From Thioclava atlantica (GTDB lineage Bacteria; Pseudomonadota; Alphaproteobacteria; Rhodobacterales; Rhodobacteraceae): a DNA stretch of 64,000 nucleotides. Both the position numbers and the translations under genes were made by a program. The stretch spans positions 1-64,000 of the forward strand of contig NZ_AQRC01000007.1 in NCBI RefSeq assembly GCF_000737065.1, read 5' to 3'. A model generated the notes under the pieces. That model made no database searches. It was not told the origin of the DNA and saw only the letters and a program-made list of their open reading frames with translations. Of the stretch, positions 27,424 to 34,588 are shown piece by piece. Positions within the stretch are counted from its first letter, which is position 1. Each line of letters opens with the position of its first letter.

Positions 27424-28695
27424 ATGACCATTATGAAGCGCGGCAGCACATACCACCTGCGGAAGCGGGTTCCGACGCGATACCAGCGGGTTGAAGACCG
27501 CAAGAGCGTCTGGATCAGCTTGCACACTGATTCCGAAACCATTGCCAAACAGAAGGCCCCTATCGCGTGGCAACATCTGGTGGAAGCATGGGAAGCCCGG
27601 CTGGCGGGCGACACGGCAGACGCGGAACGGCGCTTTGACGCGGCCAAGGAATTGGCGGCGGTGCGGGGCTTCCGATACCTTCCGGCGGTCCGCGTGGCCG
27701 ATCTGCCCCGTGAAGACCTTCTGGCCCGCGTGGAGGCCGTCACAGGGCGCGACGGTGAGCCGGACACGCGCGAGGCGGCGGCGGTGCTGGGCGGCGTCCC
27801 CGAGCCGCAAATCACGGTCTCTCGGGCGCTTGATCTCTATTGGGGCTTGGCCGCCGATAAGACCCTCGGCAAGAGCGATGACCAGCTTCGGCGCTGGAAA
27901 AACCCGCGCAAGAAAGCCGTGCGCAATTTCATAGAGGTGGTCGGGGACAAGGCCCTGCCCGACATTACGGGCGACGACATGCTGGATTTCCGGGGCTGGT
28001 GGCTTGAGAAGCTGGAGTCCGACAACCTCACCCCGAACAGCGCCAACAAGGACCTGATTCACCTCGGGGACGTGTTTAAGACGGTCAATAAGATGAAGCG
28101 CCTCGGGCTGGTGCTGCCCCTGTCCGATCTTTCCTTCAAGGAAGGCGAAGCGCGCCAGCGTCCGCCCTTCTCGGAAAGCTGGATCAAGGACCACCTGTTG
28201 AAGCCCGGCGCGCTGGACGGGCTGAACAAGGACGCCCGGTGCATCCTCTTGGCGATGGTCAACACGGGCGCGCGGCCCAGCGAACTGGCGTCCCTGACGG
28301 GCGCGCAAATCCATCTGGACGCCCCGGTGCCCCATATCTCCATTGAGCCGGTCGACAGGCAGTTGAAGACCCGCAACGCCCGCCGCGTCATTCCGCTGGT
28401 GGGCGTGTCGCTGGACGCCTTCAAAGCCTGCCCCAAGGGCTTCCCCAAATACCGCACCACATCCGCCAGCCTGTCCGCGACGGTGAACAAATACCTTCGC
28501 GCCAATGGTCTCATGGAGACGCCGGGACATTCTCTCTACGGGTTGCGGCATAGCTTTGAAGATCGACTCTTGGCGGCGGGCATAGATGAGCGGATCAGGC
28601 GCGACCTTTTCGGCCACGCCCTTGATCGTGAGCGTTACGGCAAGGGGGCTTCGCTGGCCCACGTTCGGGACCTGATTCAGCGGGTGGCACTTTGA
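27424..28695 (+). CDS. tyrosine recombinase / phage integrase
   Basis: A 423-residue integrase. An N-terminal arm-binding part (MTIMKRGSTYHLRKRVPTRY), a SAM-like core-binding domain (about 140-230) and a catalytic domain are visible. Catalytic residues are in NTGARPSEL (Arg), LYGLRHSFEDRL (His-x-x-Arg box) and FGHALDRERYGKG (His/Trp position and Tyr nucleophile). The gene is adjacent to tRNA-Ser and reads away from it, the standard layout for integrases that use a tRNA 3' end. The ATG at 27424 has GGGAG upstream; an ATG three codons later is also possible. Confidence 0.93.
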   Translation: MTIMKRGSTYHLRKRVPTRYQRVEDRKSVWISLHTDSETIAKQKAPIAWQHLVEAWEARLAGDTADAERRFDAAKELAAVRGFRYLPAVRVADLPREDLLARVEAVTGRDGEPDTREAAAVLGGVPEPQITVSRALDLYWGLAADKTLGKSDDQLRRWKNPRKKAVRNFIEVVGDKALPDITGDDMLDFRGWWLEKLESDNLTPNSANKDLIHLGDVFKTVNKMKRLGLVLPLSDLSFKEGEARQRPPFSESWIKDHLLKPGALDGLNKDARCILLAMVNTGARPSELASLTGAQIHLDAPVPHISIEPVDRQLKTRNARRVIPLVGVSLDAFKACPKGFPKYRTTSASLSATVNKYLRANGLMETPGHSLYGLRHSFEDRLLAAGIDERIRRDLFGHALDRERYGKGASLAHVRDLIQRVAL

Positions 28696-28880
28696 GCGGC
28701 AACCGCGCGAGCGCGGGCCACCACGTCATTCGCCAGCAAGGCTTCCTCTTGCGCGATTTCGGCCTCTAGGCGGCTGAAAATCGGCGCATAGACGGGATCG
28801 GCCACCACCAGCTTGGCAACGGTCTCAAGAGCCGCCCGAAGGCGCTCCAAGTCCGTTTGCATGGTGGTGGCCGCCCGCAT
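28677..28880 (-). CDS. small satellite protein, unknown
   Basis: A 67-residue helical protein (QTDLERLRAALETVAKL, then a Glu/Ala-rich helix). It starts 4 bp after the DUF2190 stop and ends overlapping the integrase 3' end by 19 bp. A protein of this size at the end of a head gene module could be a small head-completion or scaffolding product, but no family is recognised. Confidence 0.5.
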   Translation of the reverse strand: MRAATTMQTDLERLRAALETVAKLVVADPVYAPIFSRLEAEIAQEEALLANDVVARARAVAAQSATR

Positions 28881-28884
28881 CGTC

Positions 28885-29214
28885 TTAGCCGTTCAGACGC
28901 ACGTTGACGGTGCCCGACGGGTTCCCGGCGGCGGTCACGGCAAGGCCGATCAGTTCATTGTTGCCCGTGTCGTCATCGGCGGTCGCCAGCTTGGCGGTAT
29001 CGTCCCAATAGACGAAATCGCCCACGGCCAGCACGTCGGTCGAGACTTTCGGCATGTCGAAAACACCGACGGTCACAAGGTCGAGGGAGTCCCCGATTTC
29101 GGCATTCCCGGCAGCAATGCCAAAGAGGTTGCCGACAAGGACGCCTTGGCCGGACGTGGCGGCGGCGGTCGCGGTGATGGTGATATTCTCACCGGGTTGG
29201 ACGTAGTTCTTCAT
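28885..29214 (-). CDS. DUF2190 family protein (capsid decoration/stabilisation-like)
   Basis: A 109-residue protein with the DUF2190 pattern: MKNYVQPGENITITATAAATSGQGVLVGNLFGIA and GVFDMPKVSTDVLAVGDFVYWDD. DUF2190 proteins are found beside HK97-fold capsid genes in phages and are thought to decorate or stabilise the head. It is mostly beta. It lies directly after the gpW-like gene (3 bp). Confidence 0.8.
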   Translation of the reverse strand: MKNYVQPGENITITATAAATSGQGVLVGNLFGIAAGNAEIGDSLDLVTVGVFDMPKVSTDVLAVGDFVYWDDTAKLATADDDTGNNELIGLAVTAAGNPSGTVNVRLNG

Positions 29215-29217
29215 GGG

Positions 29218-29433
29218 TCAGATTCCCTTGCTCATATTGAAGTGGATCGTGGAGGCGGGCCGGGCCGTCTGGGCGGCGATTTCCGCATCAAGAGCGGCCA
29301 GCGCGCGGGCCATCTCGGAGTCGGAGCGGTATTCTACTTCCTCCCCGTTCTGGTCCCGGAAGCGCCGGACGCCGCCAGCGCGAGCGGCCAAGAGGTCCGC
29401 CCGCATTTTCTGAAGTTCGGCCACGGTCGCCAT
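29218..29433 (-). CDS. gpW-like head-tail joining protein
   Basis: A 71-residue protein, MATVAELQKMRADLLAARAG then GVRRFRDQNGEEVEYRSDSEMARALAALDAEI. The size and the helix-hairpin-helix pattern with GxxRxxxxNGxEVEYxS match lambda gpW-type proteins, which complete the head and form the base for tail attachment. The start ATG at 29433 is inside a longer out-of-family frame; it lies 1 bp after the capsid stop. Presence of a tail-joining protein without any tail gene fits a satellite that borrows tails. Confidence 0.78.
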   Translation of the reverse strand: MATVAELQKMRADLLAARAGGVRRFRDQNGEEVEYRSDSEMARALAALDAEIAAQTARPASTIHFNMSKGI

Positions 29434-29434
29434 A

Positions 29435-31180
29435 TTACGCGCCTTCGTTGAAGTAAGCGCCGCGCCAGTCAGCCCAGCCCGTGCCGAAGTCGAGGAACGC
29501 GCGATACTGCATCCCGAGCGTGGTCCACGCTTCCTGACGCTGAATCTGAACGCCCTGCGCCGACGACAGATAGGCGAACTGAAGCGACGGGACCGCCGCC
29601 GGATCGGCCATGACATACCAGCCGGTGCCCGTGATCCGGGGTTCCACCACCAGCTTCAGCTTGATCGGCTGCACGTCATCCGTGGTCGCGGCGTAGATCG
29701 CGGCCAACAGCTTTTCGGCCTTGGTTTCGAGTTCCGGCCCGATCACCAGATAGCGCGGGGTCACGCCGATGATGGTCTTGCCGTCGAGACCCTTCACGCC
29801 GCGCATGGCGAGCCGGGCCGCGTCCAGCGACGTTTCGGTGATGTCAGCACCCGCCGCCGCCATGTTGCCGCGCCCAGTGGCGAAAACAGCCGTGCCGTCG
29901 GACAGGTCGGGGTTGCCGATGAAGGTAGCCACCAGTTCTTCGGCTTCGGTCTGGGCCGCCGCCGCACCAATGGCCGCCGTCATGTCGCCCAGCATGTTCA
30001 GATCATCGTCGATCAACAGTTTGCGGCTGACATTGATCGCCCGCCCGAAGGTCTTCAGGGCCATCTTCTCGCCCGCTTCGGCGCGGCTGGTCGCTTTGAA
30101 CTCGCCGTGTTCCGTCATTTCTTCAAGGCGGCCCATCTCACCCAAGCGGATGGAGGTGGATTCCTTGAAGTTCGGAAGCGTCCGCTGGCGGGCCAGCGCC
30201 TTCAGCGGGCTTTCGGCGGCGCGATACGAGTCCAGGGCGACTTTGCCCATCGCATTGGAGACCAGCAGAGGGAAGTCAGACGTGCCGTGCGCGGCGGCGC
30301 GCTGGAACAGTTCATCCGCCGAAAGGCCACGGGTGGACTCGCCCGCCCGCGTCAGGGCATCGGCGGCCATATCGCGGAGCGACATATTGACGAACTCGCG
30401 CGAGGCATCGGGCAGTTCGCCCCCGGCCATGCGGAAAGCCAGCGCGTCGGCCTGACGGGTGCGCAGCGCGGCGGCGTCATCATTGGCCGGGGCGGCGGTG
30501 CGGATACGGGCCGGGGTTCGGCGCTGCATCGCCTCAAAGGCTTCGGCGCGGGCTTCGGTGATGGACAGATCACGGTCGATCATGTCATCAGCCTGTTCCG
30601 CCGTCATGCCAGCGGAGCGGCAAATCTGGCGGATAGCCGCGCGGGTTTCGGTGGTTTTGTCTTCGGTGTTCTCCACCTGAAGGTCTTCGTTTTCCATGGA
30701 TTCACCTCGGAATTGGCTGCCGGGATCGGCAGGGATAGGGACGGCGGAGACTTCGGAAATAGACCACGCCGCCGCCGTCCGAACGCGAGCGCGGGAATTG
30801 GGATCGGCGGACTCGGCCCAGCGGGTCACGCGGTAGCCGATGGAAACGCCCTTGATGGTGCCTTCGCGGATACGCTCCACAATCGGGGCGGCATCGGCTG
30901 CCCCGGAAAGACGGATGGTCGCCACCAGCTTGCCGTCTTCCATGCGGTGCCCGGTAATGGTGCCGATCACGTCACGGGCAGAGCCTTGGCGGTGGCCGTC
31001 CAGAACGGGCGCACCGATCAGGCGGGACGTATCCAGCCCGGCGGGGTCCAGCCGCTCCATAAAGCCCTTGCGCTGCACCGGGGCGAAGGTCGAAATCACG
31101 GCCTCCACGGTGCCCGCATCGGCGTTGAAGGTGTCCGGGGCGAAGACCGCCCGGCGGGTCAGGAAAGCTTGCGTTTCCAC
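29435..31180 (-). CDS. prohead protease fused to HK97-type major capsid protein
   Basis: A 581-residue protein. Residues ~1-160 form a caudoviral prohead protease: PVLDGHRQGSARDVIGTI with the catalytic His and GVSIGYRV with the Ser. A charged helical linker (~165-260) acts as a scaffold/delta domain. Residues ~270-581 are a capsid domain with SFRDMAADALTRAG-like and LIDDDLNMLGDM segments and a C-terminal FGTGWADWRGAYFNEGA. In most phages the protease and capsid are separate genes; fused forms occur. It would be cleaved during head maturation. The ATG at 31180 overlaps the preceding small gene. Confidence 0.85.
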   Translation of the reverse strand: METQAFLTRRAVFAPDTFNADAGTVEAVISTFAPVQRKGFMERLDPAGLDTSRLIGAPVLDGHRQGSARDVIGTITGHRMEDGKLVATIRLSGAADAAPIVERIREGTIKGVSIGYRVTRWAESADPNSRARVRTAAAWSISEVSAVPIPADPGSQFRGESMENEDLQVENTEDKTTETRAAIRQICRSAGMTAEQADDMIDRDLSITEARAEAFEAMQRRTPARIRTAAPANDDAAALRTRQADALAFRMAGGELPDASREFVNMSLRDMAADALTRAGESTRGLSADELFQRAAAHGTSDFPLLVSNAMGKVALDSYRAAESPLKALARQRTLPNFKESTSIRLGEMGRLEEMTEHGEFKATSRAEAGEKMALKTFGRAINVSRKLLIDDDLNMLGDMTAAIGAAAAQTEAEELVATFIGNPDLSDGTAVFATGRGNMAAAGADITETSLDAARLAMRGVKGLDGKTIIGVTPRYLVIGPELETKAEKLLAAIYAATTDDVQPIKLKLVVEPRITGTGWYVMADPAAVPSLQFAYLSSAQGVQIQRQEAWTTLGMQYRAFLDFGTGWADWRGAYFNEGA

Positions 31181-31353
31181 GTTTCAAATTCCTTGTCTTG
31201 GGGCGTCAGCTTGCGGCCTTCTTTCGGCAGCACGATCACGGTCGCTTTCTCGGGGTTCAGGGTCAGGCGCGGCCCGGTGATTTCGTCAGATGCACCAGCG
31301 CGCTCAACCAGTTTGCGGTGATACTTCTCTCTGTCGCGCTCTTGCGGGGTCAT
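31159..31353 (-). CDS. small satellite head-module protein, unknown
   Basis: A 64-residue charged protein, MTPQERDREKYHRKLVERAG start. It overlaps the portal stop by 4 bases and the capsid start by 22 bases, so it is embedded in the head operon and likely translated. No family is recognised; the position between portal and protease-capsid suggests a head assembly role, by inference. Confidence 0.6.
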   Translation of the reverse strand: MTPQERDREKYHRKLVERAGASDEITGPRLTLNPEKATVIVLPKEGRKLTPQDKEFETWKRKLS

Positions 31354-32723
31354 TCGGCGGCCTCCTGTTTCGGGGCCGTCTGGCGCGGGTCGGCGGCGAT
31401 TTCGGCGTCGAGGTCTTCCAAGGACCACCCGCGTTGCGCCACCAGCTTGCGGCGAGACGTGAGGCCCGCTTCGAGTTCGGCCACGTCGGCTTGAACCTGT
31501 TTGGCGGGGTCCACCTGCATGAAAGCGGGCGGCAGCCACTCGGCAGCGTATGCGCGAGGGGCGGACTCGAAATCGGGCGCGGCCAGATCACCGGACAGGA
31601 CGGCGTAGGTGATGACCTGCCGCCAGATCGGCGCGAGGAACTGCGGGACCAAGACCCCGTATTGAATCTGTTCAACCCGCTGGCGGAAAGGCAGAAGCCC
31701 GGCGCGCAGGCTCGAATAGTTTGCGTTCGAGAGGTCGCCCGACAACAGATGATCCGGCAGGCCCAGACCGGCGGCCAATTGCTGCAATTGCAGGCGAAGA
31801 AAGGACCCGATTTCAGTGAGTTGGCCCGGCGTGTTGAATTTGACGTCGTAGCCGGTGGGCAAGCGTTTCATCGTGCCGGGTTCCAGCCCGGTTTCCAGAA
31901 TCCCGCCTTCCCCGGTTCCATCGTAGGGTTCCCCGCCCGTGCCGTTCAAATCGACAAGGAAGGCGCTGTGCATCGCCGCGACTTTGGCACCCATCAAGAG
32001 CGCATCGGTCAACTGGTCGAAGTCAGAGGCGGAGAGGATGACCGGGGCGAGCCAAGAGACACCGCGCACCTGACCAGCCGCCAAGGGTTTCATGACGTGG
32101 ATGATCTCATCCGCAGGGACCCGGACGGGCGGCGCGTGATTGGCGAATTGATCGTGCGGGCGGTGGGGCAAGACGTGATACGCCACCCGACGGCCTTCGG
32201 CATCGAACTCGACGCCCTGAACGATTACGGCCCCACCCCCGATTTCACGGGTCAGGCTTTCGTCTACCAGTTCCGGCGGCAGCAAGCGGAGACGCGGCCC
32301 GTCTTCACCCGGCAGGACGTGAAGGAAGGCTTCGCCATCAATCACCAGCCCGCGCGCCACATCCGCTTGGAGGCCGAAAAAGTCGGTGCGGCCATCGGCG
32401 TCGGCATGGTCAGCCCAAGCGCCGAAAGCGGCGGTCAGATCGGCACGGGTCGAGGCGTCGGGGTGGCGCGGCGTCGGGACAATTCCGGCCCCGACCAACG
32501 CACCAGCCCAATTTGCGACGGCTTGGGCCATCCAAGGATTGTTCGCCACCAGATAGCGAGCGCGGGACCGAAGAGTCGCGCCAGAGGCGGACACTTCCGA
32601 ATTGACGCGCCCGAACGTCCCAACCCCGAAACCACGGCGGCCACCAGCGGCCCCATCAAATCGACGGACGGCTTTAGCCTTTGCGGGGCGGGTAAACAGC
32701 TTCGGAAAGGACAAAAGGGCCAT
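31350..32723 (-). CDS. phage portal protein (lambda-type)
   Basis: A 457-residue portal protein. Recognisable segments are LRSRARYLVANNPWMAQAVANWAGALVGAGI, EIIHVMKPLAAGQVRGVSWLAPVI and GDLSNANYSSLRAGLLPFRQRVE, all characteristic of the lambda-type portal family. Portals form the ring through which DNA enters the head. The start ATG at 32723 lies 1 bp after the end of the 208-residue gene, so both are in one transcript. Confidence 0.92.
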   Translation of the reverse strand: MALLSFPKLFTRPAKAKAVRRFDGAAGGRRGFGVGTFGRVNSEVSASGATLRSRARYLVANNPWMAQAVANWAGALVGAGIVPTPRHPDASTRADLTAAFGAWADHADADGRTDFFGLQADVARGLVIDGEAFLHVLPGEDGPRLRLLPPELVDESLTREIGGGAVIVQGVEFDAEGRRVAYHVLPHRPHDQFANHAPPVRVPADEIIHVMKPLAAGQVRGVSWLAPVILSASDFDQLTDALLMGAKVAAMHSAFLVDLNGTGGEPYDGTGEGGILETGLEPGTMKRLPTGYDVKFNTPGQLTEIGSFLRLQLQQLAAGLGLPDHLLSGDLSNANYSSLRAGLLPFRQRVEQIQYGVLVPQFLAPIWRQVITYAVLSGDLAAPDFESAPRAYAAEWLPPAFMQVDPAKQVQADVAELEAGLTSRRKLVAQRGWSLEDLDAEIAADPRQTAPKQEAAE

Positions 32724-32724
32724 A

Positions 32725-33351
32725 TCAGTTCACCACGGGTTTGTCGCGGGTGATGTGTTCAAGGATCGGGTCCAGATCGAGGACCCAGAGCGAACGGCGT
32801 TCCCAGCTTTCGCCGGGGTTCCAGAAAGACGTGCCCACCGAATTATTGGACTCGAAATCGTAATGGCGGACGCGGGCCGTGAACTTCAGGTCACCCCGCC
32901 CGGTCGTGTTGCGGATAGTGGCGAGTTCAAAGCCGAAGTTGCGGTGGCCTTGGAGATAGCCGCGCATAACCCACGCGGCGGGGTTCGGTGCGGGCGGCTC
33001 TTGGCCGTCAAGATCATTGAGGTTCCAGCCCAAGAAATGACGCCCGGCAGCGGCCATAGGCTCACCAGTCAGGCCACATTCGGCAAGGCGGTGCAGGATC
33101 GCGGTGACAAGAATCTGTTCAGCGCGGAAAAGATAGCTGCGGCGCTTGTCAGAGCGGCGGCGTCCGTAAGGCGTCACATACCCGTCGGCAACACGATTGC
33201 GGAGAAACTTGGCGGCCTGCTTCGCGTCAAAGCCCACATGGGCGAGCGCACGGGCAGCCTGTTCAGTCGTCACCCCGAGTTCGTCGGGGGCTTCTTCAGG
33301 GATGAAGAACACACCCCCATATTCAGGATCACGGTCTTCGGTGCTGGTCAT
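32725..33351 (-). CDS. satellite protein of unknown function, possible wHTH
   Basis: A 208-residue protein. The middle part (ALAHVGFDAKQAAKFLRNRV followed by GYVTPYGRRRSDKRRSYLF) looks like a winged-helix or MerR-like DNA-binding segment; the C-terminal half resembles nothing I know. The ATG at 33351 follows TTAGGAG. It is the first gene of the leftward head module (portal, capsid) and faces a regulatory region with a palindrome. This would suit a regulator or a head protein; both are guesses. Confidence 0.6.
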   Translation of the reverse strand: MTSTEDRDPEYGGVFFIPEEAPDELGVTTEQAARALAHVGFDAKQAAKFLRNRVADGYVTPYGRRRSDKRRSYLFRAEQILVTAILHRLAECGLTGEPMAAAGRHFLGWNLNDLDGQEPPAPNPAAWVMRGYLQGHRNFGFELATIRNTTGRGDLKFTARVRHYDFESNNSVGTSFWNPGESWERRSLWVLDLDPILEHITRDKPVVN

Positions 33352-33381
33352 TGTCAGGGACTCCTAAGTTGGCGAATCCCT

Positions 33382-33410
33382 GAATATCATCTCGCAACAA
33401 GTCGTCTCAA
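33382..33410 (-). promoter_or_regulatory. candidate leftward promoter of the head module
   Basis: On the minus strand TTGAGA (33410-33405) is followed after 16 bp by GATATT, about 30 bp before the ATG of the 208-residue gene. The match to consensus is partial. Confidence 0.35.
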
Positions 33411-33425
33411 GTGTCTATAATATCA

Positions 33426-33444
33426 CGTCAAATTTGGTTTGACG
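33426..33444. promoter_or_regulatory. palindromic operator candidate between divergent satellite genes
   Basis: CGTCAAAtttggTTTGACG has perfect 7-bp arms and a 5-bp spacer. It lies between leftward (33351) and rightward (33581) genes, where a satellite repressor would be expected to bind. Confidence 0.45.
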
Positions 33445-33519
33445 GTCGATTAAGGGATACAGCAAATCCTTGCATCGTCTTGCAGGAAGATGGTATGGAG
33501 GATTCGTCAACACGCCAAA

Positions 33520-33556
33520 GGGGCGGGCGGGGTTTCGACATGGCCTCGCCCGCCCC
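33520..33556 (+). other. strong hairpin in the leader of the 85-residue gene
   Basis: 10-bp perfect stem GGGGCGGGCG/CGCCCGCCCC, extendable to 13 bp with one G-T pair, loop about 11 nt. It ends 25 bases before the GTG start. It has no T-run on the plus strand, so it is more likely a leader structure than a terminator. Confidence 0.45.
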
Positions 33557-33580
33557 ATCCATTTCAGAAGGATCAAAGAC

Positions 33581-33838
33581 GTGGATCGCAACACCCGGAA
33601 CGCCCACAGCCTGTTTGCCCCGTTCATTGCGGGTGAGATTCATCCCAAGCGCCAAGAGGTCGCGCAGCAACTTGTCCACCAGTGGGTTCGGCGGTCGGGC
33701 GAGTTTGCCAGCCTGTCTTGGGATGACGATCAGATTTGCGAAGCGATTGACGCTGATATGGCCCGCGACACAGGCTTTACCGCCATGCTGAACAAGGTTC
33801 TGGCGTTGCGGGATGGTCGCGGGGCGCTTCCGGTCTAA
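33581..33838 (+). CDS. small satellite protein, unknown
   Basis: An 85-residue acidic, helical protein starting at GTG 33581 with AGAAGGA nine bases upstream. It contains QEVAQQLVHQWVRRSGEFASL and WDDDQICEAIDADMARDTGF. It reads opposite to the head genes, like a regulatory or early gene. A longer frame from 33470 would include the leader hairpin and is less likely. No family is recognised. Confidence 0.55.
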   Translation: MDRNTRNAHSLFAPFIAGEIHPKRQEVAQQLVHQWVRRSGEFASLSWDDDQICEAIDADMARDTGFTAMLNKVLALRDGRGALPV

Positions 33839-33905
33839 TCAAGCGTGGAACTAAGGGCGATTCTGTGGTCAGCTACGCGGGATATTTTTAAAGGGACTCG
33901 CGGCG

Positions 33906-34586
33906 ATGAAAATTTGGAACAGCCTGAGCCTGTGGGCTGGCGTCTTACTCACAATTTCAACTGTTTCACCATTAAAAGCACAAGAGCGCCCTGTAACGGA
34001 GAACTGCTTTGAAGTTGTGACTGCAATGAATTTTGCCCTTCAGGGAATGCCAGATACCGGCGTCATGGGTATCTCATTGAAAAACGGCGGCGAAACAAGA
34101 CTCATGATCTTCGTCGCTTTGGGAAACGCAGCGGACCAATCAAATCCAGCGAAATGGCGCATTCTTGAACGCCAGAATGAAACCCTCACATATTGTCTTA
34201 TCGGGGCTGGGGATGAATTGGAAATCTTGCAGAGTCTACATGACATTCCGGGTTTCGGGGCGGAGTTCGGGCTTCCCGGCACCTCAAGACGGCGCTGCAA
34301 TGACGAGTCGGATGGAGCAATGGGTAGCGTTGCTGTCCGAGCTTGGGCAAACAAAGAGCTTGGCCCAAGTCTAGTGCAGCACTTTAGCTCACCTTTTCGA
34401 GGTTCATCTTATACGGCATTGATTGCAAATGACCGCGTTCAAGGAGGTTATGCGTGGACTCTCTTAAAAAGCGACGGAAATCGGAACTGTTACTTGTCGC
34501 AAGGCGATGACAGTTCTTTTTCGCCAGATTTCGCAATGCGCCCCGAACTAGTCCAAGACCCCAATACATTGCCGCCCTTGCAATAA
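33906..34586 (+). CDS. secreted hypothetical protein (cargo/moron gene)
   Basis: A 226-residue protein with a signal peptide (MKIWNSLSLWAGVLLTISTV, cleavage after LKA-Q) and four cysteines in the mature part, consistent with a disulfide-bonded periplasmic or secreted protein. It reads against the neighbouring terminase and head genes and is visibly richer in A/T than they are, the signature of a cargo gene acquired separately. It converges on the large terminase gene with a 2-bp gap. No family is recognised; a host-benefit or superinfection role is a guess. Confidence 0.65.
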   Translation: MKIWNSLSLWAGVLLTISTVSPLKAQERPVTENCFEVVTAMNFALQGMPDTGVMGISLKNGGETRLMIFVALGNAADQSNPAKWRILERQNETLTYCLIGAGDELEILQSLHDIPGFGAEFGLPGTSRRRCNDESDGAMGSVAVRAWANKELGPSLVQHFSSPFRGSSYTALIANDRVQGGYAWTLLKSDGNRNCYLSQGDDSSFSPDFAMRPELVQDPNTLPPLQ

Positions 34587-34588
34587 CT

